Assembly: GCA_000739535.1 (NCBI GenBank) | Contig: DF820465.1 | Span: forward strand, 513,391-545,764 | DNA: 32,374 nucleotides | Reading direction: 5' to 3' | Source: Candidatus Vecturithrix granuli | GTDB lineage: Bacteria > Moduliflexota > Moduliflexia > Moduliflexales > Moduliflexaceae | In this document: positions 1 to 8,016 of the stretch, in pieces | Layout of the letters: every line of letters begins with the position of its first letter | Position numbering within the stretch: the first letter of the stretch is position 1 | The notes under the pieces: generated by a model | Seen by the model: the letters and a program-made list of their open reading frames with translations, nothing else | What the model was told of the DNA's origin: nothing | Databases searched by the model: none | Program-made: the position numbers and the translations under genes

Positions 1-3
1 AAA

Positions 4-129
4 GGAGTTATCATGAACGGGCGCTCACCCGACGCAATGAACATCAGATGTAGCGCGAAACTCCAGTTTCGCACATCTTTGACAGCCGCGAAACTGGAGT
101 TTCGCGCTACATTTTCAAAGGAGAAATCG
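4..129. repeat. Palindromic intergenic repeat, family B, copy 1
   Basis: A 63-bp near-perfect inverted repeat occupies 49-111, starting TGTAGCGCGAAACT and ending AGTTTCGCGCTACA. Each arm is itself a small hairpin (GCGAAACT-cc-AGTTTCGC), so the strand could fold into a double hairpin. A second 63-bp copy lies at 7344-7406 in the opposite orientation. Similarity between the copies continues on both sides of the palindrome (GCTCACC, CAATGAACATCAGATG on one side; CTACATTTTCA, GGAGAAAT on the other), so the real unit is about 120 bp and may extend beyond the left edge of the window. It looks like a REP/MITE-like non-coding element. Confidence 0.8.
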
Positions 130-211
130 CAGCGTCAGACGAAATTTCAAGCTAGCCGCCAGTAAGAATCCTCCTCTCATCTAAACACTCTCAGCCCCCA
201 ATTACCATGTC

Positions 212-3200
212 TTATCGGGGGCCAAGTTCCCAATCCAGTTCCCATATTTGCAAGGTTTTATCACGACTGCCTGATACCAGAAAATGTCCATCAAGTGTGA
301 TCGCCACGGTTTCGACACTTTCCTGATGCCTTTCAAATACCCGAAGGCAGACGCCTGTTTCGAGTTTCCAGAGCCGGGCCGTCTTATCCCAACTGCCTGA
401 GACTGCAAAGCGACCATCAGAGGTAATCGCGACTGAAGAAATATAATCTGTATGGCCTTGTAAAATACTGACGCAATGTCCGGCGGAGAGATTCCACAAA
501 CGCAGTGTTTTGTCGCGGCTGCCTGAAAGCGCAAAACGTCCGTTTGGCGTGATTGCTACAGCGGTGACGTAATCTTGATGCCCTTTCAAAACACGCAGGC
601 ATTTGCCTGTGGCAATATCCCACACCCGTAAGGTTGTATCCCAACTGCCTGAAACAGCGAAACGCCCATCCGGACTGATGGCAACCGCATCAACTTCGCC
701 CTCATGCTCCCGAAAGATGCGCAGATTTTTATCGGTTGTGAGTTCAGCAGATTTATATGCATCTTCTAAAGGAATGCGTAATCCTTGAAAAATCTCAAGA
801 TATTTCTCGGTCGCAAGAGACCATAATCGCAGGGTTTTATCGTTACTGCCCGAAAGCGCAAAGCGCCCCTCTGGAGTGACGGCGACACAGCGCACGTAAT
901 CGTCGTGCCCTTTGAATGTTTTTAAACTTTCTCCTGTAGTCAACGCCCATAAACGCAAGGTATTGTCCCAACTTCCCGATACGGCAAAATGTCGATCGGA
1001 GGTCATTGCCACACAAACCACATTGGCTGTATGTCCTTTCAAGATCCGCAGACATTTACCTGTCATCAGCGGCCACAAACGCAGTGTATCATCGCGGCTG
1101 CCTGAGAGTACAAAGCGTCCGTCCATACTGATAGCCACAGAAGTGATCACACCCTCATGTCCCTTTATGATTCGGACTAATCGCCCTTCACGCAGGTTTT
1201 TCCTCTGGAGAATTTTACTCAGGCGAGCATTGAAGTTGAGGATAGCTGGATCCCGTTCATAACCGGGGATCGATCGAGCTAATGATAAAAAGGTATAGGC
1301 TGTCGCTGGTTTTCTCGTTTTGATCGCAGACTCTGCATGCTCCAGGTATTTACGAAATCGTTTTTTAAACGTCTCTAATTCCCAGTGTTCTCGCTGTCGG
1401 CAGACTTGAAAGGCGGCTTTGGGGCGTTGTAATTTGGCGTCTAACCCCCATAATCGTAACACTTTATCGGTGCTTCCGGAAAGCGCAAATTGTCCGTCTG
1501 GAGTCATCGCTACCGCTGTCACGGTCTCTTCATGTTCCTCAAAGGTTCGCAGGCATTTACCGGTTTGTAAATCCCATAATCTCAAGGTTTTATCGGTGCT
1601 TCCGGAAATTCCGAACCGGCCATCCGGAGTCATCGCCACAGCCGTCACCGGTCCATCGTGTCCTTCAAAAATTCGCAGGCTTTTCCCTGTCTGCAAATCC
1701 CATAAACGCAGCGTCATATCAAGACTGCCTGAGATAGCCAACCGACCATCCGGTGTGACAGCAACCGCCGTGACCCGTTTCGCATGTCCCTCAAGAATCT
1801 GTAAACACTTTCCGCTTTGCAAATCCCAGACTCGAAAACTGGCATCTGACCATCCTGACACTGCCACGCGTTCATCAAAAGTCATCGCAATGATATTCAT
1901 CTGATTGCGATGTTTTTTGAAGATCTGAAAACCTCGTTCTCCTCTGAAAATCTCAAGACTGCGTTCAGTTAAAAGATCCCATAAGCAAAGGGTTTCCTCA
2001 TGACTTCCCGCTAAGGCAAAACGGCCATTTTGGGTCACTGAGACAGCGGTTTGTGTATCTCCGCGCCCTTTAATTGTCACAAAGCATTCGCCGGGGGGAA
2101 GTGGCCAGAACCGTATGGGACTCTGCTCAGGTTCTTCTTCTGTCAACGGGGTGCTCATTTTTTCCCGCACAAATCTTCGAAGATAGTTGCCTTTTCCGAG
2201 ATCTTTCAGCCGCATCTCAGAATGATTTCCGACCAGAGCAAAACGCCCGTCCGGGGTCATAGCAATCGCTTCCAGCCAATACGTATATTCTTTAAAAACT
2301 TTCAAACATTTTCCTGTGTGCAGACTCCATAACCGTAAGGTTTTATCACGACCAACAGACACTACGAGGCGTCCATCCGGACTCACCGTTACAGCAGTAA
2401 TCGCACTTTTATGGCCTTCCAAAATATGCCGGCACTTTCCGGAAGAAAGATCCCAAACTCGTAAAGTCTTATCTAAACTCCCGGAAACCACAGTTTTTTC
2501 ATCGGGGGTTAACGCGAGACTCGTCACGCCCTTACTATGCCCTGTAAAGACATGCAGGCACTTTCCGGACAGCAGTTTCCATAAGCGTAAGGTTGTATCA
2601 CTGCTTGCCGAAATGACAGCATCTCCAACAGGAGCTGTCACGACAGCCGTGATGCCATCTTTATGCCCTCGGTATCTTCGCTGATATTTTCCGAACTTAA
2701 CGTCTAAGAGCCAGAGAAACTTTCCGCCTCCGATTAGAATTCCCTGGTCATCCGGGGTGATGCTGACAGCATTGATATCTTTTTCTACCCCCTGGAACAT
2801 TTGTACACATTTGCCTGTTGCCAATTCCCAAATTCGCACCGTGTTATCGGCGCTTCCCGACACAGCATAGCGGCCATCGGATGTTAAGGCGAGGGCTCGG
2901 ATCTCTTTGGTATGTCCACGCAGTATTCTAAGACAGTCACCAGTTTCAACATCCCAGACAAACACATTTGGATCATAACTCCCTCCTGAAACCGCAAACC
3001 TTGCATCTGAGGTCATAGCAAGCGAGGTATTACTACCGGCATAGCCCTTGAATGTCCAGAGCTTCAACTTTTCAGACCACTCGAATGTCCAAAAAAACCT
3101 ACCTGTCTCAAGATCCCATAATTTCAATTCCTCCCCTTTTCCCAGGAGAGCGAATTGTCCGTCTGAGGTCAACATCATCATTTCAGGTCGTTCGGGATAG

Positions 3201-5011
3201 CCGACATAGGTGTGTAAACAATGGGGCCAGGGGAAAATGATCTGTTCTTGTTGATAGCGAGTTTTTTGTTGGGCCAATTTCTGTCTTTGCCATGTCAGCC
3301 CATCGCCCGGCACGAGTTTGAGCGCATTGGCATAAGCGTTTTCTGCTTCTGTAAATCGCTCCTGGGCCATTAAAGCGTCGCCTAATGCGCGCCAGGCCGC
3401 ATTATCGCGCGCTAATTCATCAATTTGGAGGGCCTCAATCAATTCTTTTTCAGCCTCATCCGCCGATGCTCGCTCAAGATGGACAAAGCCAAGATACAAA
3501 CCGGCTCGCCAGCTTGCTTGTTTTGCCTCTTTCAAACGACGGACAACTTCATCATCAGCAATGCTCTCATCCCGCCATTCCAACAGTGCTTTGTTATAGA
3601 CCGATTCCGGGTGATGCGCATCAAATTGCAACGCTCTTTCCAGCGTCGCCAGCGCTTCTTGTTTTTTGCCCAAATCCAAAAGAGAAACTGCATGATTATT
3701 CAAGGTGCTCGACCGCAGTTCAGCGGCCTGCGGAATTTCACGCGCATAAGGTTTTCCGAGAATTTTCTGATAACACCAGGTGAGTTTCTCACGCAATTCG
3801 GACATTGAAGAGGGACGCTGGTCGGGGGCTTTGGCAAGGCATGTCATGATGAGTTCGGCGAGCAAGGATGGAATGTGTTGATTGAACTGTCGCGGATCAG
3901 TGACCGGGGTAAATAAATGCCGGCCAATAAGCGCATAGGGAGGGATCTTTTGTCGGCCGTCATCATAAGGCCGACGTCCGCAGCATAATTGAAACGCGAT
4001 GCCGCCTAAGGCATAAATGTCTGCCCGTGCATCAGTATGCTTGGCGGTTGTCCATTGTTCCGGCGCAGCATATTCCGGAGTTCCCAACCCTGCCTCGGTT
4101 GTTGTGACCGTGGCCTGTTTCCCTTCAGAAGACATGATCACCCTGTTATCCTCAGGCATGAAATTTCCGGCGCGTTTCGCAATCCCAAAATCAGTCACGC
4201 GCAGTTCTCCGCTTGGAGTCAGCAACAGATTGCCCGGTTTCACATCGCGATGAGCTTTTATTCCGTGTTCATGGGCATATCCCAACCCATCACAGGCCTG
4301 GATCACGAAATCGAGAATTTTTTCCCATTCCCCAGGTCTCACTTTGCCCGTCAACATCCAATCTTTCAGGCTACCGCCCTCAAGATAATCCATAAAAACC
4401 CGCGGAATTCCTCCTAATTCCCGGACATACCAGCATTGCACGATATTCGGGTGGAGACCTAAATCAACCCAGGTCTGAGCTTCGTGCAGGAAACGGGCTT
4501 TCAAGCCATCATCAGCGACAAAGCGCCGCAGCGGCATTTTTACTGCCAGATAAAGATCCCATTCACGATGATAGACCTGATACACCACTCCCATGCCCCC
4601 CTGTCCCAACACCTTCAAGATTTCATAGCGGCCGTCAATAATATCGCCAATTTCCCATTCAGCTTTTTCAACAGAGATGCGGTCATGTTTTGGCTTATCA
4701 GGAAATGGATGCTCAAAATGGGCAGGCCTTTCTCTGACTTGAATTTTATATGCTTGACTCAGGGTGGAATAATTTTCCTCGAACTGCTCGAATTCTTCCG
4801 TAACAGGTTGTTGAGCAGGCCATGAGAATTCTTGCTCGTGGGCGTATTCCTTCGCTTGATCTGCTGAAGGGGCGACATCAAGCTGACTCTTGGCTTTGTT
4901 CCTGAACATCTGAGTGAACATGAAAAAATTCTCATCGAATTCTTCAGGTTCATCCGGAGAAGACGAGGATTTGGTTTTCTTAGAAAAATTTTTTTGTTCT
5001 TGCTCCGACAT
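212..5011 (-). CDS. Ser/Thr protein kinase with TPRs and about 20 WD40 repeats
   Basis: Predicted cytoplasmic Hanks-type Ser/Thr kinase, 1599 residues. The kinase domain (about 120-410) has the glycine loop GQGGMG, the Lys in LAVKM, the catalytic HRDVKPGN, DFG, and the APE-type GTPEYAAPEQW, so it should be active. A Thr-rich activation loop (VTTTEAG) offers autophosphorylation sites. TPR-like helices follow (about 430-585). The rest is WD40: I count 13 blades, then a helical linker (about 1200-1275, WELETFKKRF...), then 7 more blades, most ending in SGSxDKTLRLWDL. This would suit three propellers. No membrane segment is visible. The ATG at 5011 is chosen because GAGGG lies 7 bases upstream; an in-frame TTG at 5080 would add 23 residues but has a poorer ribosome site. 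The substrate is unknown; the propellers probably act as a protein-docking platform. Confidence 0.92.
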   Translation of the reverse strand: MSEQEQKNFSKKTKSSSSPDEPEEFDENFFMFTQMFRNKAKSQLDVAPSADQAKEYAHEQEFSWPAQQPVTEEFEQFEENYSTLSQAYKIQVRERPAHFEHPFPDKPKHDRISVEKAEWEIGDIIDGRYEILKVLGQGGMGVVYQVYHREWDLYLAVKMPLRRFVADDGLKARFLHEAQTWVDLGLHPNIVQCWYVRELGGIPRVFMDYLEGGSLKDWMLTGKVRPGEWEKILDFVIQACDGLGYAHEHGIKAHRDVKPGNLLLTPSGELRVTDFGIAKRAGNFMPEDNRVIMSSEGKQATVTTTEAGLGTPEYAAPEQWTTAKHTDARADIYALGGIAFQLCCGRRPYDDGRQKIPPYALIGRHLFTPVTDPRQFNQHIPSLLAELIMTCLAKAPDQRPSSMSELREKLTWCYQKILGKPYAREIPQAAELRSSTLNNHAVSLLDLGKKQEALATLERALQFDAHHPESVYNKALLEWRDESIADDEVVRRLKEAKQASWRAGLYLGFVHLERASADEAEKELIEALQIDELARDNAAWRALGDALMAQERFTEAENAYANALKLVPGDGLTWQRQKLAQQKTRYQQEQIIFPWPHCLHTYVGYPERPEMMMLTSDGQFALLGKGEELKLWDLETGRFFWTFEWSEKLKLWTFKGYAGSNTSLAMTSDARFAVSGGSYDPNVFVWDVETGDCLRILRGHTKEIRALALTSDGRYAVSGSADNTVRIWELATGKCVQMFQGVEKDINAVSITPDDQGILIGGGKFLWLLDVKFGKYQRRYRGHKDGITAVVTAPVGDAVISASSDTTLRLWKLLSGKCLHVFTGHSKGVTSLALTPDEKTVVSGSLDKTLRVWDLSSGKCRHILEGHKSAITAVTVSPDGRLVVSVGRDKTLRLWSLHTGKCLKVFKEYTYWLEAIAMTPDGRFALVGNHSEMRLKDLGKGNYLRRFVREKMSTPLTEEEPEQSPIRFWPLPPGECFVTIKGRGDTQTAVSVTQNGRFALAGSHEETLCLWDLLTERSLEIFRGERGFQIFKKHRNQMNIIAMTFDERVAVSGWSDASFRVWDLQSGKCLQILEGHAKRVTAVAVTPDGRLAISGSLDMTLRLWDLQTGKSLRIFEGHDGPVTAVAMTPDGRFGISGSTDKTLRLWDLQTGKCLRTFEEHEETVTAVAMTPDGQFALSGSTDKVLRLWGLDAKLQRPKAAFQVCRQREHWELETFKKRFRKYLEHAESAIKTRKPATAYTFLSLARSIPGYERDPAILNFNARLSKILQRKNLREGRLVRIIKGHEGVITSVAISMDGRFVLSGSRDDTLRLWPLMTGKCLRILKGHTANVVCVAMTSDRHFAVSGSWDNTLRLWALTTGESLKTFKGHDDYVRCVAVTPEGRFALSGSNDKTLRLWSLATEKYLEIFQGLRIPLEDAYKSAELTTDKNLRIFREHEGEVDAVAISPDGRFAVSGSWDTTLRVWDIATGKCLRVLKGHQDYVTAVAITPNGRFALSGSRDKTLRLWNLSAGHCVSILQGHTDYISSVAITSDGRFAVSGSWDKTARLWKLETGVCLRVFERHQESVETVAITLDGHFLVSGSRDKTLQIWELDWELGPR

Positions 5012-5152
5012 GATTTTTCCCTCAAGGATCCGCCATTCAAAAAAAGACAAGTTTCTGTCGTCCTGATTTATCTCGATCAAGGTTATCTCTTTGAAATATC
5101 AGAGATAAATTACAGAGAGAAGTTTGAATGCGATCTTCTCTTTTCAGGTATT

Positions 5153-5183
5153 ATTGTATGAGCACTCAGAAATCTATTGTCAA
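5153..5183 (-). promoter_or_regulatory. Candidate sigma70-type promoter for the WD40 kinase gene
   Basis: On the minus strand a perfect -35 TTGACA (5178-5183) is followed, after a somewhat long 19-base spacer, by TACAAT (5153-5158). Transcription would begin near 5146 and leave a leader of about 135 bases before the ATG at 5011. The long spacer is the weak point. Confidence 0.45.
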
Positions 5184-5269
5184 GGAACATTTAAAAAAAG
5201 GTGAACAAATACCTGGTAAGTCCCGTATTTGGCTTGTTTATTTTCAGTTTTTTATCATACGAATGGGTC

Positions 5270-5475
5270 TAAAAAATTGGGTAGTGGTGAAATAGTAAGT
5301 GATGACGCATGCGTCACGATGCGGTCAGGAATGCGACGAGGTCGTCGCAACGGCATCACCAATGCCGCGCCTGTCAGGGCGTTGCCCTGATGCGATGACC
5401 TCATCGCCTTCCTGAGTGCTGAGCAGTGTTCCGGGTACCTATCACTTACAATTTAACCACTACCCAAATTTTTTA
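5270..5475. mobile_element. MITE-like element, 206 bp, with about 33-bp terminal inverted repeats
   Basis: The left end (TAAAAAATTGGGTAGTGG, continuing to GTAAGTGAT) matches the inverted right end (GTAGTGGTTAAATTGTAAG region) with only a few differences over about 33 bases. Both ends abut a TA dinucleotide, as expected for insertion by an IS630/Tc1-mariner type transposase. Inside, a second inverted repeat (TCAGGAATGCGACGAGG near 5326 against TCAGGAAGGCGATGAGG on the other strand near 5400) makes the whole element a long hairpin. There is no room for a transposase, so it would be a non-autonomous element. It lies between the upstream region of the kinase gene and the 3' end of tdh. Confidence 0.65.
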
Positions 5476-5497
5476 TAATCACTTAGAAACGTGATAT

Positions 5498-6541
5498 TTA
5501 CGGCAGATCAGCCCAATTTAAAATCACCTTGCCGCTGTTGCCTGAACGCATCAATTCAAACCCTTGTTCAAACTCGGTATAATCGAACCGATGGGTAATA
5601 ATCGGCAGAATATCGAGTCCGCTTTGGAGCATCGTGGTCATTTTATACCAGGTTTCAAACATGCGGCGGCCATAAATGCCTTTCAGCGTCAGACTGTTAA
5701 AAATCACATAATCCCAATCAATTGCGCCCTGGCCGAGCAATCCCAACAGCGCGATATTGCCGCCGTGAAACATGTGTTCCAACATGCTTTCAAGAGCGTT
5801 CGTATTGCCAGACATTTCCAGTCCCACATCAAAGCCCTCTTTCATGCCCAGTTCCTTCATTACCGTCGCAATTTTTTCCGTGCGTACATCAACGACGCGG
5901 GTTGCCCCCATTTTTTTTGCTAATTCCAGACGATAAGGATTGACATCGGTAATCACCACATAACGCGCGCCCACATGTTTGGCAATGGCGACTGACATGC
6001 AGCCGATCGGTCCGGCGCCGGTAATCAGCACATCTTCTCCGATTAAATCATAGGACAGGGTGGTATGTACCGCATTGCCCAGCGGATCAAAGCAGGCGAT
6101 CACGTCGGTCGGAATTTTGGGATCGCAGACCCAGACATTGCTGACCGGAATCGCCAAATATTCGGCAAAGGCCCCATGACGATTGACGCCCACGCCGACC
6201 GTATGGTTGCACAAGTGCCGGCGTCCGGCCATGCAGTTGCGGCAGCGTCCACACACAATATGCCCTTCGCCGCTGACCAGTTCCCCGATTTCCAGGTGAT
6301 CGACATTGCTGCCCATGGCCGCAACGGTGCCGACATATTCATGTCCGATCACCATTGGCGGTTTGATAGTTTTTTGCGCCCAGGCATCCCAATTATAGAT
6401 GTGGACATCGGTGCCGCAAATTGAGGTTTTGTGAATCTTGATCAGGACATCATTGATTCCGATCTCCGGCACAGGCACTTCATCCATCCACAGCCCGGGC
6501 GTTGCATGTTTTTTGACCAGCGCTTTCATCATTTTTTGCAT
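5498..6541 (-). CDS. tdh: L-threonine 3-dehydrogenase
   Basis: Zinc-dependent medium-chain dehydrogenase that oxidises L-threonine to 2-amino-3-oxobutyrate with NAD+, a cytosolic step of threonine breakdown. It reads almost collinearly with E. coli Tdh: [12 protein letters not shown] with catalytic Cys42, GHEYVG with His67/Glu68, and structural-zinc cysteines 97, 100, 103 and 111. The Rossmann motif is GAGPIG, and [15 protein letters not shown] and ITHRF lie near the C-terminus. The 347-residue length fits the family (341 in E. coli). The ATG at 6541 is chosen because GGAG lies 9 bases upstream; a longer frame reaches 6595 but would add an unconserved leader. A class II aldolase gene lies 160 bp upstream on the same strand, but a promoter between them suggests tdh can be expressed alone. 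No 2-amino-3-ketobutyrate ligase (kbl) is in the window. Confidence 0.95.
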   Translation of the reverse strand: MQKMMKALVKKHATPGLWMDEVPVPEIGINDVLIKIHKTSICGTDVHIYNWDAWAQKTIKPPMVIGHEYVGTVAAMGSNVDHLEIGELVSGEGHIVCGRCRNCMAGRRHLCNHTVGVGVNRHGAFAEYLAIPVSNVWVCDPKIPTDVIACFDPLGNAVHTTLSYDLIGEDVLITGAGPIGCMSVAIAKHVGARYVVITDVNPYRLELAKKMGATRVVDVRTEKIATVMKELGMKEGFDVGLEMSGNTNALESMLEHMFHGGNIALLGLLGQGAIDWDYVIFNSLTLKGIYGRRMFETWYKMTTMLQSGLDILPIITHRFDYTEFEQGFELMRSGNSGKVILNWADLP

Positions 6542-6630
6542 AACATGACTCTCCACGGTCATCAGTGAATCCACTAACAACGTAGAAAAAATCACAAGAA
6601 AAGTTTTTCTTTGAATGATTCATTACACAA

Positions 6631-6660
6631 AGTAAAGGATGAAAGATTTATTGATGTCAA
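6631..6660 (-). promoter_or_regulatory. Candidate promoter for tdh
   Basis: On the minus strand TTGACA (6655-6660), an 18-base spacer and TTTACT (6631-6636, four of six matches to TATAAT) lie in the 160-bp gap upstream of tdh. The start would be near 6624 with a leader of about 80 bases. Confidence 0.4.
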
Positions 6661-6700
6661 GAGAATAATGTATCTGTTCCGGGACAAAGCAATAGTAACT

Positions 6701-7324
6701 TCAGGAAGATTTGACATGATTCAGGAATCGTTCGATCTCCTGACGATCGATTTCAAGTTTGCCGGGTTCAGCGCCGGTGATATACGAAAGCTGCGCCAGA
6801 AATTCCAGGGTTTCCAGCTTGGCATAGGCCTGTTCGATATTTTCAGCCACAGTGGTCGCGCCATGATTTTGCAGCACAAATACTCTGGAACCGGCTTCAA
6901 GTCCTTCCACAAAAACATCGGCAAACTCATCGGTGCCGGGCATTCTGTAAGGTAAATAGGTGATTGGCGCCAGGAAAAATGCCACCTCCGGCAGCAGGTC
7001 TTCAGGCAGTTTTTTGTGCATAATGGCATAGGATGTCGCATATACCGGATGGGCGTGAAACACGGCCGAGACATCAGGGCAGGTCTCGTAAATTTTGACG
7101 TGCATTCGATATTCCGAAGATGGCTGTCGTTTGCCAAAAATCACTTCGCCGCTTGTCGAGAGAATCACAATATCCTCTCCGCCTAAAAAGTGTTTCACTG
7201 TGGTGGTTGGCGTAATATAGATGCGATCCTCTTTTTTGAAGCTCATATTGCCGCCGGTGCCTTCGGTGAGTTTGCGATCCCAGGCCAGCCGCGAAAAATC
7301 CACAAGTTTCTTGATTTCATCCAT
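6701..7324 (-). CDS. Class II aldolase/adducin family protein (L-fuculose-phosphate aldolase-like)
   Basis: Small zinc-dependent aldolase of 207 residues, the usual length for FucA-type enzymes. Family landmarks are all present: GTGGNMS (22-28) for phosphate binding, SSEYRMH with the catalytic acid Glu71, the zinc ligands in HAHP (His90, His92), and LQNHG (His154). These match the spacing of E. coli FucA (Glu73, His92, His94, His155). It most likely cleaves a ketose-1-phosphate to dihydroxyacetone phosphate plus an aldehyde. The natural sugar cannot be told from sequence, and related proteins act on methylthioribulose-phosphate or ribulose-phosphate. The start is supported by GGGGAG 7 bases before the ATG. 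That ribosome site lies inside the conserved end of the palindromic repeat at 7328-7443. Confidence 0.88.
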   Translation of the reverse strand: MDEIKKLVDFSRLAWDRKLTEGTGGNMSFKKEDRIYITPTTTVKHFLGGEDIVILSTSGEVIFGKRQPSSEYRMHVKIYETCPDVSAVFHAHPVYATSYAIMHKKLPEDLLPEVAFFLAPITYLPYRMPGTDEFADVFVEGLEAGSRVFVLQNHGATTVAENIEQAYAKLETLEFLAQLSYITGAEPGKLEIDRQEIERFLNHVKSS

Positions 7325-7327
7325 ACA

Positions 7328-7443
7328 ATTTCTCCCCTGAAAATGTAGCGCGAAACTCCAGTTTCGCGCATCATTGATAGCCTCGAAACTGGAGTTTCGC
7401 GCTACATCTGATGTTCATTGTGCCAGGTGAGCCTCAGCTCATG
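7328..7443. repeat. Palindromic intergenic repeat, family B, copy 2 (inverted relative to copy 1)
   Basis: The 63-bp palindrome at 7344-7406 matches the one at 49-111 in length and arm sequence, and about 20-40 bp on each side also match. In the orientation of copy 1 it is followed by CTACATTTTCAGGGGAGAAAT, whose GGGGAG serves as the ribosome binding site of the aldolase gene. The element is therefore transcribed in the aldolase leader and can form a hairpin just before the start codon. Confidence 0.8.
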
Positions 7444-7462
7444 ACCTCTCCTATGTAAATCT

Positions 7463-7515
7463 GGAGTGTAAACCCCTGTTTACGGATTTTCAGGGCAAAC
7501 TAAAGTTTGCACTCC
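7463..7515. repeat. Family A palindromic repeat (GGAGTG...CACTCC), double-hairpin form
   Basis: The unit begins GGAGTG and ends CACTCC, which pair with each other. Inside are two separate perfect hairpins, GTAAAC-ccct-GTTTAC and GCAAACT-aa-AGTTTGC, joined by GGATTTTCAGG. Other members with the same ends but different inner hairpins lie at 7860-8009 and 30878-30926. Confidence 0.7.
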
Positions 7516-7517
7516 GG

Positions 7518-7859
7518 TAAGCATAACTTTCATGTACTGTAGATGCTGAAACGTCAAATTCGACATTCATACGCCATACACCAGAAATAAGAATATTTCG
7601 TAAAGGAAAAATTCGGTTGCAGCATACTTTTGTTTCTTTCAAATGATGGATACACACCAGATTTTGAGATAGAAATGTCGTTTCTTATGATTTATTGCAA
7701 GAAATATTTGATTCTGCTATAAACTTTGTGAAACAACCGGATTTCAGGCAAGGCAGGAAATTTCCCTTGACACTATTATGGGAACCCGCATAAAGCGTCC
7801 ATGTGAGTTGCAATAATGAGCCTGACTGAGGTTTCTGCTGCGCTTTTCAGAGTTTCTTA
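7518..7859. other. Non-coding stretch upstream of the ParB-like gene
   Basis: About 340 bp that is AT-richer than the flanks, with stop codons in all frames. The one thing that stands out is a possible promoter (7767-7794). No RNA gene or riboswitch was recognised. Confidence 0.5.
7767..7794 (+). promoter_or_regulatory. Candidate promoter for the ParB-like gene
   Basis: A perfect TTGACA (7767-7772) is followed after 16 bases by CATAAA (7789-7794, four of six matches to TATAAT). The transcript would carry the tandem hairpin array at 7860-8009 in its leader of roughly 215 bases. Confidence 0.35.
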
Positions 7860-8009
7860 GGAGTGCGAAAGCTCTGCTTTCGCTGCAATCCCGGAGTGCG
7901 AAAGCTCTACTTTCGCTGCAATCCCGGAGTGCGAAAGCTCTGCTTTCGCTGCAATCCCGGAGTGCGAAAGCTCTGCTTTCGCTGCAAAAGCAGAGCTTTT
8001 GCACTCCGG
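7860..8009. repeat. Tandem 33-bp hairpin array ending in a large palindrome (family A)
   Basis: Three full 33-bp units (7860, 7893 and 7926) and a 28-bp fourth unit (7959-7986) follow head to tail. Each contains GCGAAAG-CTCTG-CTTTCGC, a perfect 7-bp hairpin, and begins GGAGT. They differ at a single loop base (CTCTG or CTCTA). The last unit runs into an inverted, slightly altered half unit (AAAAGCAGAGCTTTTGCACTCC), so 7959-8008 forms the full family A structure GGAGTG-hairpin-hairpin-CACTCC. The array stops 8 bases before the ATG of the ParB-like gene. Confidence 0.85.
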
Positions 8010-8016
8010 AAGACAA

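Noticed and set aside
13-165. A 50-codon plus-strand frame with a good AAAGGAG site
   Set aside because: Most of it is the palindromic repeat. The matching frame in the second repeat copy stops after two codons, so coding is not conserved. A tiny gene cannot be fully excluded.
603-2684. Several plus-strand frames of 60-160 codons opposite the WD40 repeats
   Set aside because: Their repetitive Ser/Pro/Arg-rich translations mirror the WD40 repeat periodicity on the coding strand.
5158-5295. A 45-codon plus-strand frame (MSTQKSIVKEHLKKGEQ...)
   Set aside because: No ribosome site, it runs into the MITE-like element, and it overlaps the likely promoter of the kinase gene on the other strand.
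7860-8009. Possible CRISPR array
   Set aside because: The 33-bp units are contiguous with no variable spacers, and no cas genes are present.
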